Assembly (NCBI RefSeq): GCF_041435495.1
Contig: NZ_CP108644.1
Location: 5,813,501-5,877,500, forward strand
Reading direction: 5' to 3'
DNA from: Streptomyces sp. NBC_01116
GTDB lineage: Bacteria > Actinomycetota > Actinomycetes > Streptomycetales > Streptomycetaceae
DNA: 64,000 nt
Position numbers and translations under genes: made by a program. The notes under the pieces were generated by a model that worked only from the letters and a program-made list of their open reading frames with translations, did no database searches and was not told where the DNA came from. The first letter of the stretch is position 1, and the number at the start of each line of letters is the position of its first letter. This document shows positions 41,600 through 49,428 of the stretch, piece after piece.

Positions 41600-41819
41600 G
41601 TGGTGACTCCGTCCCCTCGCTGATCACCGGTGCAATGGGCAGGAAATCTAGGGGACGCGTCCGCCCAGCGTCACCCCCTGTCCGCATTGCGGTCCGGCAA
41701 CGGTGATGTATCGCAACGGGGCACGGGTGCGGCGCCGATTCGGTTCACCCCGGTCGTGACCGGGGCGGGAAGGGCGACGCCCGGTCGGTCCGGCCGGGCG
41801 GGCGGCGGCCCCGAGTCGG

Positions 41820-41882
41820 GTCGGGTCGGTGGGTACGGGACGGTCCCGGTCCGGTCGGGTCGGTGGGTACGGGACGGTCCCG
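41820..41882. repeat. Two perfect 29-bp direct repeats with internal palindrome
   Basis: A 29-bp sequence starting GTCGGGTCGGTGGGTACG is present exactly at 41820-41848 and 41854-41882 (34-bp period). Each unit contains CGGGAC-G-GTCCCG, a 6-bp inverted repeat around one base. The pair lies in the 290-bp gap between the LuxR-type regulator's stop and the cstA start, where no gene is seen. Confidence 0.88.
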
Positions 41883-41889
41883 CGCCCGG

Positions 41890-42882
41890 TCAGACCCAGC
41901 CCCGGCGCGCCGCCTCCGCGCCCGCCTGGAACCTGCTGCGGGCCTGCATCCGGGCCGTCAGTTCCGCGTTCATCCGGCGTACCGTGCGCAGCGACACCCC
42001 CAGCCGGCGGGCGACGGTCGCGTCCGTGTGCCCCTTCGCCAGCAGGGACAGCAACTCGTCCTCCTGCGGGGTCAGCCCGTTGCCGTCGCGCCGGGGAGCC
42101 GAGCCGAGCGGGGTGGCGGCGGCCCACAGCTGCTCGAACAGGAGCCGGGCCACCGCGACGGCCCCCTTGCTCCGCAACTCCAGCGCGCCCGCCCGGCCGT
42201 CGTCGGGGTCCAACGGCACCAGGGCGACCTCCCCGTCGACCACGACCATGACCAGCGGCAGGCTGGGCAGCGTACGGCTCTCCGCGCCGAGCAGGCCCAG
42301 CCGGTTCACATAGCGCAGGGTCGACGGATCGTTGCGGAAGCTGTCCTGGTAGATGCTGCGGAGCCGCACCCCCCGCTCCAGCGCCCGCCGGTCCAGCGGC
42401 CCGCTCGCCTCCAGCGTGTCCGGGGACTGCGCGCCGCCCGGCAGCAGCGAGAGGCACTCCGTCCTGGCCAGCTCGGCCAGTTCGGTCAGCCGCTCGCGCA
42501 CCGCGTCGAGCCCCACCAGCCGCTTGATGACGTCGAAGCCCCCGCCCGCCCGCTGCCCCCGCTCCGTGGTCAGGGCCGACATCGCGTCCCGAGCGACCTC
42601 CAGCCCCCGCTGCTGCCTGGCCAGTTCGGCCTCCCGGCGGGACAGGAGGAACGGCAGACTGGCGGCCGGGTCCAGCGCGCGGAAGACCGGCGGGCCCTGC
42701 TCCGTACCGCGAGGGCCGTCGTCCAGCAGACACAGCTCGGCCAGTTGGTCCAGAGCGCGGCGCACATCGTGCTCGCTCCGCCCCAGCCGCGCCACGATCT
42801 CGTCCAGCCGCAGCTCGGGCTCCTCCAGGACGAGCCGGTAGACCAGCTCCGTCCGCGCGTCCAGCCCCAGTACCTCTAACAT
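41890..42882 (-). CDS. TrmB-like/LuxR-type transcriptional regulator
   Basis: A 330-residue regulator. The N-terminus (~1-70, MLEVLGLDARTELVYRLV and LDEIVARLGRSEHDVRRAL) is a TrmB/MarR-like winged helix. A central ~100-255 region resembles phospholipase-D-like sensor parts of TrmB proteins. The C-terminus (~268-325, LTPQEDELLSLLAKGHTDATVARRLGVS) is a LuxR helix-turn-helix. Streptomyces has many such paralogues, often beside biosynthetic clusters. It is divergent from the glycan cluster that starts 0.5 kb away, and lies upstream of cstA on the same strand, so either could be its target. Confidence 0.85.
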   Translation of the reverse strand: MLEVLGLDARTELVYRLVLEEPELRLDEIVARLGRSEHDVRRALDQLAELCLLDDGPRGTEQGPPVFRALDPAASLPFLLSRREAELARQQRGLEVARDAMSALTTERGQRAGGGFDVIKRLVGLDAVRERLTELAELARTECLSLLPGGAQSPDTLEASGPLDRRALERGVRLRSIYQDSFRNDPSTLRYVNRLGLLGAESRTLPSLPLVMVVVDGEVALVPLDPDDGRAGALELRSKGAVAVARLLFEQLWAAATPLGSAPRRDGNGLTPQEDELLSLLAKGHTDATVARRLGVSLRTVRRMNAELTARMQARSRFQAGAEAARRGWV

Positions 42883-42974
42883 CTCTGGCTCCCCCGCAGA
42901 TGTCACGCCGTCCTCGCACGCCAGTACGGGACGCCACTTCAGCACCGGGCGCGAGTGTAGGGCCGACGCGTTGT

Positions 42975-42990
42975 GAAGGTATAGACCAGG
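42975..42990. promoter_or_regulatory. Candidate DasR operator (dre) at the head of the glycan cluster
   Basis: The 16-mer matches the dre consensus ACTGGTCTAGACCAGT at 11 positions, and its 11-nt core GGTATAGACCA is identical to that before nagB (61796-61806). It is the AT-richest spot in the 401-bp gene-free stretch 42883-43283 between the LuxR-type regulator and the first small gene of the cluster; the rest of that stretch shows only a doubtful basic ORF from 43024. Confidence 0.45.
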
Positions 42991-43283
42991 TCCACGGGAT
43001 GGATGGGCCCCGAGGGACCGCGCATGGCCAAAAAGGCCAAGGCCCGGCGGCGGTCCGGTCGGGCACCGGGCGGCCGTGCCAACGGCCGCAAGATGTCTGG
43101 CAGTTACCTGCCACCACCGCATCGCCCCAGGCCGTGGGCCCCGTACGGCCGTCGGCGAGGCTGGCACTCTGCTGCCCCGCAACTCCCGGCCACCCGGAGA
43201 CCGTGGCTTCCGGGGAGGCGATGACGACAGGATCAGGCCGTCACAAGGCATTCACACACCGCTACTTCCCGAGGAGTTCCGCC

Positions 43284-43394
43284 ATGCGGGCGTTCCCTTT
43301 TCCTGCCCTTCGCCTCCCGTCGGCCGTCGCCGTCGCCGCGGGGACGGCGACCGCGGTCGCCGCCTCGGGCCGGGGCGGCTTCTCCTGGGGGTGA
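43284..43394 (+). CDS. Possible 36-residue secreted or membrane peptide
   Basis: ATG preceded by GAGGAG with a 7-nt spacer. The 36-residue product has a basic start (MRAFPFPALR), a hydrophobic core (SAVAVAAGTATAVAAS) and a Gly-rich end, resembling a signal peptide or small membrane peptide. A 12-codon frame begins at GTG 43391 overlapping its stop and ends at 43429 overlapping a GTG (43426) in the next gene's frame, so it could couple translation into the cluster. Whether it is translated is unproven. Confidence 0.4.
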   Translation: MRAFPFPALRLPSAVAVAAGTATAVAASGRGGFSWG

Positions 43395-43416
43395 CCCGGG
43401 CCGACGGGACGCCTCC

Positions 43417-43812
43417 GTGTTCCTGGTGACCGCGCTCCTCGTGCGCACCGAACCCCCGCGCCCCGACCGGTGGACGGCCCGGGACCTGGCCCGGTCGCTG
43501 CGCTCCCGCCACGTCCGCGCGGGCCCCCGGAGCGCCGGCCCGCACCCTCCGGGCCCGGTCCACGTGTACGTCGCCGAGAGCCCGGACGGCTCGGTCCGCG
43601 CCGCGCTCTACATGGAGAGCCCCGACCCCGTCCACGCCGAACTGGCCGCGCTGGACTACCTCCTGGCCACCCTGAACGCCGCCCGGCCCGCCTCGCTCGA
43701 CTGGCGTCCCGCGGCGCTGGGAGGTGTCTCGGGCCGCCCGGACCGGCACCGACCCCCCGAACCGAAAGGACCGGACCCGCCATGCCACGGGAGCGCCCCA
43801 CCGTGTCAGTGA
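43417..43812 (+). CDS. Small protein of unknown function at the head of the glycan cluster
   Basis: A 131-residue reading from GTG 43417, or 128 residues from GTG 43426. The centre has an alternating beta pattern (VHVYVAESPDGSVRAALYM) and a helix (VHAELAALDYLLATLNAA), while both ends are Pro/Arg-rich. No known domain is recognised. Its end overlaps the start of the first glycosyltransferase by 31 nt. The long overlap and weak ribosome binding site make it less certain than the genes that follow. Confidence 0.5.
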   Translation: MFLVTALLVRTEPPRPDRWTARDLARSLRSRHVRAGPRSAGPHPPGPVHVYVAESPDGSVRAALYMESPDPVHAELAALDYLLATLNAARPASLDWRPAALGGVSGRPDRHRPPEPKGPDPPCHGSAPPCQ

Positions 43813-44810
43813 TCATCCCCAACCACAACTACGAGAAGACCCTGCGGGCCTGCCTGGAGTCCGTCTACGCCCAGACCCTGCGGCCGTACGACGTGGTCGT
43901 CGTGGACGACGCCAGCACCGACGGCTCGCGCGACATCGCCCGGGAGTTCCCCTGCGTCCTCGTCGCCCGCCCGGACAACGGAGGGGTCTCCGCCGCCCGC
44001 AACCTCGGCGTCGCCGCCTCCGCCGGGCAGGTGCTGTTCTTCCTCGACTCCGACATCGCGCTGGCCCCCGACGCGATTCGGAACGCTGTCGACCTGCTCA
44101 TGGACGACCCCGAGACCGGCTGCGTCCACGGTGTCCTGGACCCCGAACCGCTCTTCGACGACGGCCCGGTGGAGGTCTACCACTGCCTGCACGCGCACTT
44201 CTGGCGACACCGCAGCGCCGGAGTCGTCGGCACCGCCTTCTTCGCGCTCGCCGCGATCGAGCGCCGCGTCTTCGAGGCGACCGGGCCCTTCGACGAGAAC
44301 CTCCGCGACTCCGAGGACGTCGAGTACAGCGACCGCCTCGCCGCCACCCACCGCATCCGCCTCAGCGAGCGGGTGACCGGCCGCCACGACGACGTGGACC
44401 GGCTGCTGCCGATGCTCGCCGAGCAGTACCGCCGCTCCCAACTGCTCGTCCCCGTCGCCGCCGTCGAGCGCCGGCGCGGCGGCGGACTGCGCGCCAACCG
44501 CACCGGCGGCGTCCTGGCCGCCGGCCTGGTCCCGCTCACCCTCCCGCTCGCGCTGCTCACCCCCTGGCTGCTCGCCGTGCCGCTGGCCTGCGCCCTGGCC
44601 TTCGCGCTGGCGGACGTCGGACTGTCGCGCTTCGTGGTCCGGCGCAAGGGGCGGCTCTTCCTGCTCCGCTTCACCGCGCTGCACTTCGCGGTGCACCTGG
44701 CGCTCGTCCTCGGCGCGGTGGCCGGCGGGCTGCGCTGGCTGGTCGACCCCCGCTTCGGCCCCTCCGTCCGGGGCCGCCGCGACCGGCCCGCCCCGGTGGC
44801 CGCTCCGTGA
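43782..44810 (+). CDS. Family 2 glycosyltransferase, membrane-tailed (GT2-A)
   Basis: A 342-residue inverting GT-A glycosyltransferase. VSVIIPNHNYEKTL opens the domain, DDASTDGSRD binds the nucleotide, FLDSDIAL is the DxD metal motif and DSEDVEYSDRL holds the likely catalytic acidic residues. The C-terminal ~110 residues contain two or three hydrophobic helices (LVPLTLPLALLTPWLLAV, FAVHLALVLGAVAGGL), anchoring it in the membrane with the active site inside. GAAAGGA precedes the ATG. Its stop overlaps the next gene (GTGA). It probably transfers a sugar to a polyprenyl carrier or an early glycolipid (inference). Paralogous to GT2-B at 49425. Confidence 0.88.
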   Translation: MPRERPTVSVIIPNHNYEKTLRACLESVYAQTLRPYDVVVVDDASTDGSRDIAREFPCVLVARPDNGGVSAARNLGVAASAGQVLFFLDSDIALAPDAIRNAVDLLMDDPETGCVHGVLDPEPLFDDGPVEVYHCLHAHFWRHRSAGVVGTAFFALAAIERRVFEATGPFDENLRDSEDVEYSDRLAATHRIRLSERVTGRHDDVDRLLPMLAEQYRRSQLLVPVAAVERRRGGGLRANRTGGVLAAGLVPLTLPLALLTPWLLAVPLACALAFALADVGLSRFVVRRKGRLFLLRFTALHFAVHLALVLGAVAGGLRWLVDPRFGPSVRGRRDRPAPVAAP

Positions 44811-45823
44811 GCGCCGGCGTGGACCAGGCGCGCGGGGCCGCCGCGGCCGGGCCGCCCGAAGCCGCCGCCCGTCCCTCCCGACGCGCCCGGCTGCTGCGCG
44901 CGGCCGCCGCCCTCGTGCTCCTCGCGGCGACCGCCTTCGCCGTGGGCGGATCGCTGCGCGGGGCCGGTACGGAGCTGGCCGAGGCCGCCGGGCGGCCCGG
45001 GGGAGTGCTCCTGCTGATCGCCGCCCTCCTCGCCAACGCGGCCGGGCTCGTCCTGTCCATGCTGTCCTGGCGGGTCCTCGTCGTGGACGGCGGCTCCACG
45101 GCCCGCACCAGCGACACCGCCCGGATCTTCTTCATCGGCGTCATCAGCAAATTCGTCCCCGGCCGCATCTGGGGCGTCCTCGCCCACATCCAGCTCGGCA
45201 AGGCCGTCGGCATCGCCCCCGAGCGGATGATCGCCGCCTTCGGCCTCGGCCTCGTCATCGGGATGACCACCGGCGCCGCCGCCGGACTCCTCGTCGCACC
45301 GGCCGTGTTCGGCGCGGGCGCCTGGGTCTTCGCCCCGCTCGTCCTGCTCGCCGCCGCCGCCGTGGCCCGGCCCGGCTGGGTGGGCCGCCTCGTCGCGTGG
45401 ACGATGCGGCTGGCCCGCCGCCCCGCCGGGGCCGCCGACAGCTCGCCCCGCGCCCTGCGGCTCTCCATCGGCTGGGCCTGCGCCTCCTGGGCCGTCTCCG
45501 GACTCCACCTGTGGGCGATCGTCGTCCTCCTGGGCGCCCCGCCGCTGCTCTCCCTGCCGGTCTGCGTCGGCGGTTTCGCCCTGGCCACCGTCGCCGGAAG
45601 CCTCGCCTTCGTCCTGCCCGACGGCTGGGGCGCCCGCGAACTCGTCCTCCTCGCGCCCCTCGGCGCGGTCATGCCGCTGTCCGCCGCCACCGCGGCCGTC
45701 ATCGCCAGCCGGCTCGTCTGCGTGCTCAGCGAAGTGGCCGCCACCGGCGGCGCACTCGCCTGGGCCCGCGTCGCCGGACCCCTGCCCACCCCCCGAACCG
45801 CGCTCCAGGAAGGAGCCGCATGA
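44807..45823 (+). CDS. Lysylphosphatidylglycerol-synthase-TM / flippase-like membrane protein
   Basis: A 338-residue polytopic protein of the UPF0104/LPG_synthase_TM type: about eight hydrophobic helices, with the signature FFIGVISKFVPGRIWGVL around residue 108 and DGWGARELVLLAPLGAV near residue 268. The family includes MprF flippase domains and glycolipid-associated membrane proteins; no aminoacyl-transferase domain is attached. In this context it may move the lipid-linked product across the membrane (inference). It is coupled on both sides: GTG overlaps the GT2 stop and its own stop overlaps the aminotransferase ATG. Confidence 0.85.
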   Translation: MSAGVDQARGAAAAGPPEAAARPSRRARLLRAAAALVLLAATAFAVGGSLRGAGTELAEAAGRPGGVLLLIAALLANAAGLVLSMLSWRVLVVDGGSTARTSDTARIFFIGVISKFVPGRIWGVLAHIQLGKAVGIAPERMIAAFGLGLVIGMTTGAAAGLLVAPAVFGAGAWVFAPLVLLAAAAVARPGWVGRLVAWTMRLARRPAGAADSSPRALRLSIGWACASWAVSGLHLWAIVVLLGAPPLLSLPVCVGGFALATVAGSLAFVLPDGWGARELVLLAPLGAVMPLSAATAAVIASRLVCVLSEVAATGGALAWARVAGPLPTPRTALQEGAA

Positions 45824-47268
45824 CCTCCGCCGCCACCCCCCTGCTCACCGTGGACGACTGCGAACAACTGTCGACGAGCCAGGTGCACGAGCTGTACCGG
45901 TCCCACGTCAACAAGAGCCAGGTCTCCCTGATGACCTCCTTCGGCTTCGGCCGCGAACTCGTCGACCACGCCGAGGGATCCTGGATCCACACCCGCGACG
46001 GCCGCCGCATCCTCGACTTCACCGGCGGCGTCGGCGTCCTCAACCACGGCCACAACCACCCGCGGATCCTCGCCGCCCGCCGCCGCTTCCAGGAACAGCG
46101 CCGGATGGAGGTCCACAAGACCTACTTCTCGCCCTACATCGCCGCCCTCGGCCACAACCTCGCCCAGCTCCTCCCCGACGACCTGAACCTCTCGTTCTTC
46201 CCCAACTCGGGGGCCGAGGCCGTCGAGGGCGCGGTGAAACTCGCGTACAAGTACCACGGCGGCCGCCGGCAGCAGATCCTGCACGCCGACATCAGCTTCC
46301 ACGGCAAGCTGCTCGGCTCCGGCAGCCTCACCGGCAGCGCCCAGAACACCTTCGCCTTCCCCGGCATCCCCGGCGTCTCCGCCTTCCGCTACGGCGACCT
46401 CGACTCCGTACGGGAAGCGGTCGCCGGAGCCCGGGACGCCAAGGGCCGCTGCGACGTCTACGCGATCCTCATCGAGCCCTTCTCCGCCTCCACCATGACC
46501 GAGTGCTCCGAGGAATTCCTGCGCGGCCTGCGGGAGTTGTGCACCCGGGAGAAGATCGTGCTGATCTTCGACGAGATCTACACCGGCTGGGGCAAGACCG
46601 GCAGCCTCTTCCACTTCATGCGCTACCCCGGGCTCGTCCCGGACGTGGTGACCACCTCGAAGTCCTTCGGCGGCGGCAAGTCCTCGATCTCCGCCTTCGT
46701 CGCCCGCGAACCCGTCTTCCGCAAGGCCTACGACAGCCTCGGCGACGCCATGCTCCAGTCCACCAGCACCACCTACTACGGCTTCGGCGAGGAGACCGCC
46801 ACCGCGCTGGAAGCCGTCAACATCGCCGTCGAGGACGACTATCCGGCCCGCGCCCGCGCCATCGAACGCGTCCTCGCCCCGGGCCTGGAGCGGCTGCGCA
46901 AGCAGTACCCCGACATCATCGCGGACGTCCGCGGAGCCGGAGCGCTGTACGGGATCTTCCTCGACGGCGGCCCCCGCCTCCTCGACCTCGCCGCGAAGAT
47001 CGCGCCCGGCGGACTGGCCCGCGACCCGCTGCTGCGCACCAAGGTCATCACCTGCGCGGTCGTCAGCGCGATGTACCACGACCACGACGTGTACATGTAC
47101 TACACGCTCAACGGCCGCAGCCCGCTGGTGGCCGCGCCCTCCCTGGTCGCCGGACCCGACGAGGTGGAGATCTTCCTCGACGCCTTCGACAAGACCCTGG
47201 CCAAGGGCATGAACCGGCTCCTCACCGCCTTCCTCAAGGACAAGGCGGTGTCGCGATGGGCGGCCTGA
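45820..47268 (+). CDS. Class III PLP-dependent aminotransferase
   Basis: A 482-residue fold-type I aminotransferase. GGVGVLNHGHNHP near residue 67, PNSGAEAVEGAVKLA near 127 and IFDEIYTGWGKTG near 248 are class III landmarks; the PLP lysine should be in TSKSFGGGKS near 286. Class III enzymes transfer amino groups to omega-amino acids, diamines or keto compounds. In the middle of a glycan cluster it may make an amino-modified substituent (inference). AGGAAGGAG precedes the ATG, which overlaps the previous stop; its own end overlaps the SDR gene by 13 nt. Confidence 0.9.
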   Translation: MTSAATPLLTVDDCEQLSTSQVHELYRSHVNKSQVSLMTSFGFGRELVDHAEGSWIHTRDGRRILDFTGGVGVLNHGHNHPRILAARRRFQEQRRMEVHKTYFSPYIAALGHNLAQLLPDDLNLSFFPNSGAEAVEGAVKLAYKYHGGRRQQILHADISFHGKLLGSGSLTGSAQNTFAFPGIPGVSAFRYGDLDSVREAVAGARDAKGRCDVYAILIEPFSASTMTECSEEFLRGLRELCTREKIVLIFDEIYTGWGKTGSLFHFMRYPGLVPDVVTTSKSFGGGKSSISAFVAREPVFRKAYDSLGDAMLQSTSTTYYGFGEETATALEAVNIAVEDDYPARARAIERVLAPGLERLRKQYPDIIADVRGAGALYGIFLDGGPRLLDLAAKIAPGGLARDPLLRTKVITCAVVSAMYHDHDVYMYYTLNGRSPLVAAPSLVAGPDEVEIFLDAFDKTLAKGMNRLLTAFLKDKAVSRWAA

Positions 47269-48302
47269 CCATCGCCGTGACCGGAGCCGCCGGCATGCTC
47301 GGCTCCCACCTGGTCGCCCGGCTCGCCGCAGACGGCCACGACGTCGTCGGCGTCGACCTGCGCGACGACCCCCACCCGCCCGCCGGCGCCCGGCACATCG
47401 TCGCCGACATCCGCGACGCGGCGGCGCTCGCCCGCGCCTTCGACGGGGCCCACGCGCTGGTGCACTGCGCCGCGGCGCTGCCCAGCTACCCCGTCGACCA
47501 GATCCGCTCCATCACCGTCGACGGCACCCGCACCGTCCTGACCGCCGCGCACCGGGCCCGGGTCGACCGGGTCGTGCACATCTCCTCCACCGCCGTCTAC
47601 GGGCTGCCCAAGCGGGTCCCCACCCCGGAGGAGCACCCCCGCGAGCCCGTCGACCCGTACAGCAGGGCGAAGGCCGAGGCGGAGGAGGTCTGCGAGGAGT
47701 TCCGGGCGCGCGGGATGTGCCTGCCGGTGCTGCGCCCCAAGACGTTCCTCGGGCCCGGCCGGATGGGCCTGTTCTCGATGCTCTTCGAATGGGCCGAGGA
47801 GCGCCGCAACTTCCCGGTCCTCGGCCGGGGCGACGTCCGCATCCAGATGTTCGGCATGGCCGACCTGGTCGACGCCGTGGTGCTCGCCCTCCACGCACCG
47901 CCCGAGATCGCCGACGACGTCTACAACCTGGGCGCCGCCGAGTTCGGCACCCTGCGCGAGGACTTCCAGGCCGTGCTGGACGCGGCCGGACACGGCAAAC
48001 GCGTGGTCCCGCTGCCGGCAGCACCGGCACTCGCGGTCCTGCGCCTGCTGGAGCGCACCAAGCTCTCCCCGGTCTACGGGCGGCTGCTCTTCAAGCTCCT
48101 CGACGACAGCTACGTGGACATCGGCCGGGCCACCGAACGGCTCGGCTTCCGTCCCGCGCTCTCCAACCAGGACGCCATCCTCGGCACGTACGCGTGGTGG
48201 CGCACCCAGCGGGGGGCCGGCACACCCGCTCCCGGAGCCGGCCGGACCAGCCGGGACCCGTGGCGCCAAGGGGCGCTCGGCCTGGCCAAGGTCTTCTTCT
48301 GA
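47256..48302 (+). CDS. NAD-dependent epimerase/dehydratase (extended SDR)
   Basis: A 348-residue extended SDR. The Rossmann motif GAAGMLG (near 10-16), the ISSTAVYG strand with catalytic Ser/Thr, and YSRAKAEAE (YxxxK) are all intact, as in nucleotide-sugar or sterol/polyprenyl-sugar epimerases. The C-terminus has a hydrophobic segment and short basic tail. Beside a UbiA-type transferase it recalls the DprE2-like step of decaprenyl-phosphoryl-arabinose synthesis, but no DprE1-like flavoprotein is present, so a different oxidation partner or a sugar-nucleotide substrate is possible. It starts 13 nt before the aminotransferase stop. Confidence 0.9.
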   Translation: MGGLTIAVTGAAGMLGSHLVARLAADGHDVVGVDLRDDPHPPAGARHIVADIRDAAALARAFDGAHALVHCAAALPSYPVDQIRSITVDGTRTVLTAAHRARVDRVVHISSTAVYGLPKRVPTPEEHPREPVDPYSRAKAEAEEVCEEFRARGMCLPVLRPKTFLGPGRMGLFSMLFEWAEERRNFPVLGRGDVRIQMFGMADLVDAVVLALHAPPEIADDVYNLGAAEFGTLREDFQAVLDAAGHGKRVVPLPAAPALAVLRLLERTKLSPVYGRLLFKLLDDSYVDIGRATERLGFRPALSNQDAILGTYAWWRTQRGAGTPAPGAGRTSRDPWRQGALGLAKVFF

Positions 48303-48319
48303 TCCCCTGGAGCCCTGCC

Positions 48320-49396
48320 GTGGACATCACCCGGTCCTCACCCGCGCCCGTGCGCGTGGTGGCAGTCCCGCCCGAACCCGAACCGGCCGACCTCACCGCC
48401 CTGCCCGAACCCACCACCGCGGAACCGCTTCAGCCCCTACCGACCGTGACCGTGACCGCGGTCACGGCCACCACCACGAGCGTGACCGCCACCGACGTAC
48501 GGGGCCGTCGCCGACGCTCCCGCCCACGCGACCTCCTCGCACTCCTGCGCCCCGGCCAGTGGGTGAAGAACCTGGCCGTCGTCCCGCTGGCCCTGCTCGA
48601 CGCCCAGGCGTGGGGGGCCGCCGCCTTCCTGCGCACCGGCTGGGCCGTCCTCGGCTTCACCCTCGCCTCCGCGCTCGTCTACGTCGTCAACGACCTCGCC
48701 GACCGGGAGCGGGACCGGCTGCACCCGGTCAAACGCCACCGCCCGATCGCCTCCGGCCGGGTGTCCACCGCCGCCGCCGGAGTGCTGACCGGCCTCCTCG
48801 CCCTGTCGCTGACCGGCTGGGCGGTGGCCGGGCCCGCCTGGCAGTGGTGGCCCACCGCCCTCTACCTGGCGCTGAGCCTCGCCTACTCCCAGGGCCTCAA
48901 GCACGTACCGCTGGTGGACGCGTTCATCGTGGCGACCGGCTTCGTCCTGCGGCTCGTCCAGGGGTCGCTGCTCGTCGGCGCCCGGATGTCCGAGTGGCTG
49001 GCGCTGTGCGTCTTCTCGCTCTGCCTGATGCTGGCACTCGGCAAACGCCGGCACGAGATGACGGCGGCGGGCCGCGCCCACCGCCCCGCCCTGCGCGGCT
49101 ACACGCTCGCCTTCCTCGACCACCTCGTCGTCCTGGTCGCCGTGCTGACCGCCGTCAGTTACGTGCTCTACCTGCGCGACGACGCGGCCCTCGCCGCCGG
49201 GGCCTCCCTCGTCACCCTGCTCTCCGCCCCCTGCGCCGTCTTCGGCCTCGCCCGCTACCTCCAGCTCCTCCTCGTCGAGGAGGGCGGCGGCAACCCCGTC
49301 CACGTCCTCTTCCGGGACCGCGCCACGCTCGTCAACGCGGCGCTGTGGGCGGTGCTCGTCGCCCTCGCCCTCCTCCTCCCGCACGCGTCCGCATGA
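48320..49396 (+). CDS. UbiA-superfamily prenyltransferase, decaprenyl-phosphate phosphoribosyltransferase-like
   Basis: A 358-residue membrane enzyme with about nine helices after an ~65-residue Pro/Thr-rich cytoplasmic N-terminus. RPGQWVKNLAV, NDLADRERDRLHPVKRHRPIASG and YSQGLKHVPLVDAF match the subfamily of mycobacterial Rv3806c, which joins phosphoribosyl pyrophosphate to decaprenyl phosphate. The first Asp-rich motif is NDxxDxxxD as expected. The GTG is preceded by TGGAG 7 nt upstream and 17 nt after the SDR stop. It is the strongest clue that this cluster builds a polyprenyl-phosphate-linked sugar. A 12-codon frame links it to the next GT2. Confidence 0.87.
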   Translation: MDITRSSPAPVRVVAVPPEPEPADLTALPEPTTAEPLQPLPTVTVTAVTATTTSVTATDVRGRRRRSRPRDLLALLRPGQWVKNLAVVPLALLDAQAWGAAAFLRTGWAVLGFTLASALVYVVNDLADRERDRLHPVKRHRPIASGRVSTAAAGVLTGLLALSLTGWAVAGPAWQWWPTALYLALSLAYSQGLKHVPLVDAFIVATGFVLRLVQGSLLVGARMSEWLALCVFSLCLMLALGKRRHEMTAAGRAHRPALRGYTLAFLDHLVVLVAVLTAVSYVLYLRDDAALAAGASLVTLLSAPCAVFGLARYLQLLLVEEGGGNPVHVLFRDRATLVNAALWAVLVALALLLPHASA

Positions 49397-49428
49397 CCCA
49401 CCGACCGCCCGAAGGCGCCGCCCCATGA
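49393..49428 (+). other. 12-codon linker ORF between UbiA-like and GT2-B genes
   Basis: ATG at 49393 overlaps the UbiA-like stop (ATGA), and the frame MTHRPPEGAAP ends in a TGA overlapping the ATG of GT2-B. It could allow a terminating ribosome to reach the next gene without a gap; it has no ribosome binding site of its own. A functional peptide is unlikely. Confidence 0.5.

Noticed and set aside
38846..41623. 925-residue open frame opposite cstA
   Set aside because: The Arg/Asp/His-rich composition is typical of reverse-strand translation of a high-GC membrane protein gene; cstA on the other strand is unmistakable.
43024..43224. Basic 66-residue frame from ATG 43024 with a GAGGGA upstream
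   Set aside because: The product is Arg/Pro-rich with no recognisable pattern, and its later part looks like random GC-rich translation; support is too thin to call a gene.
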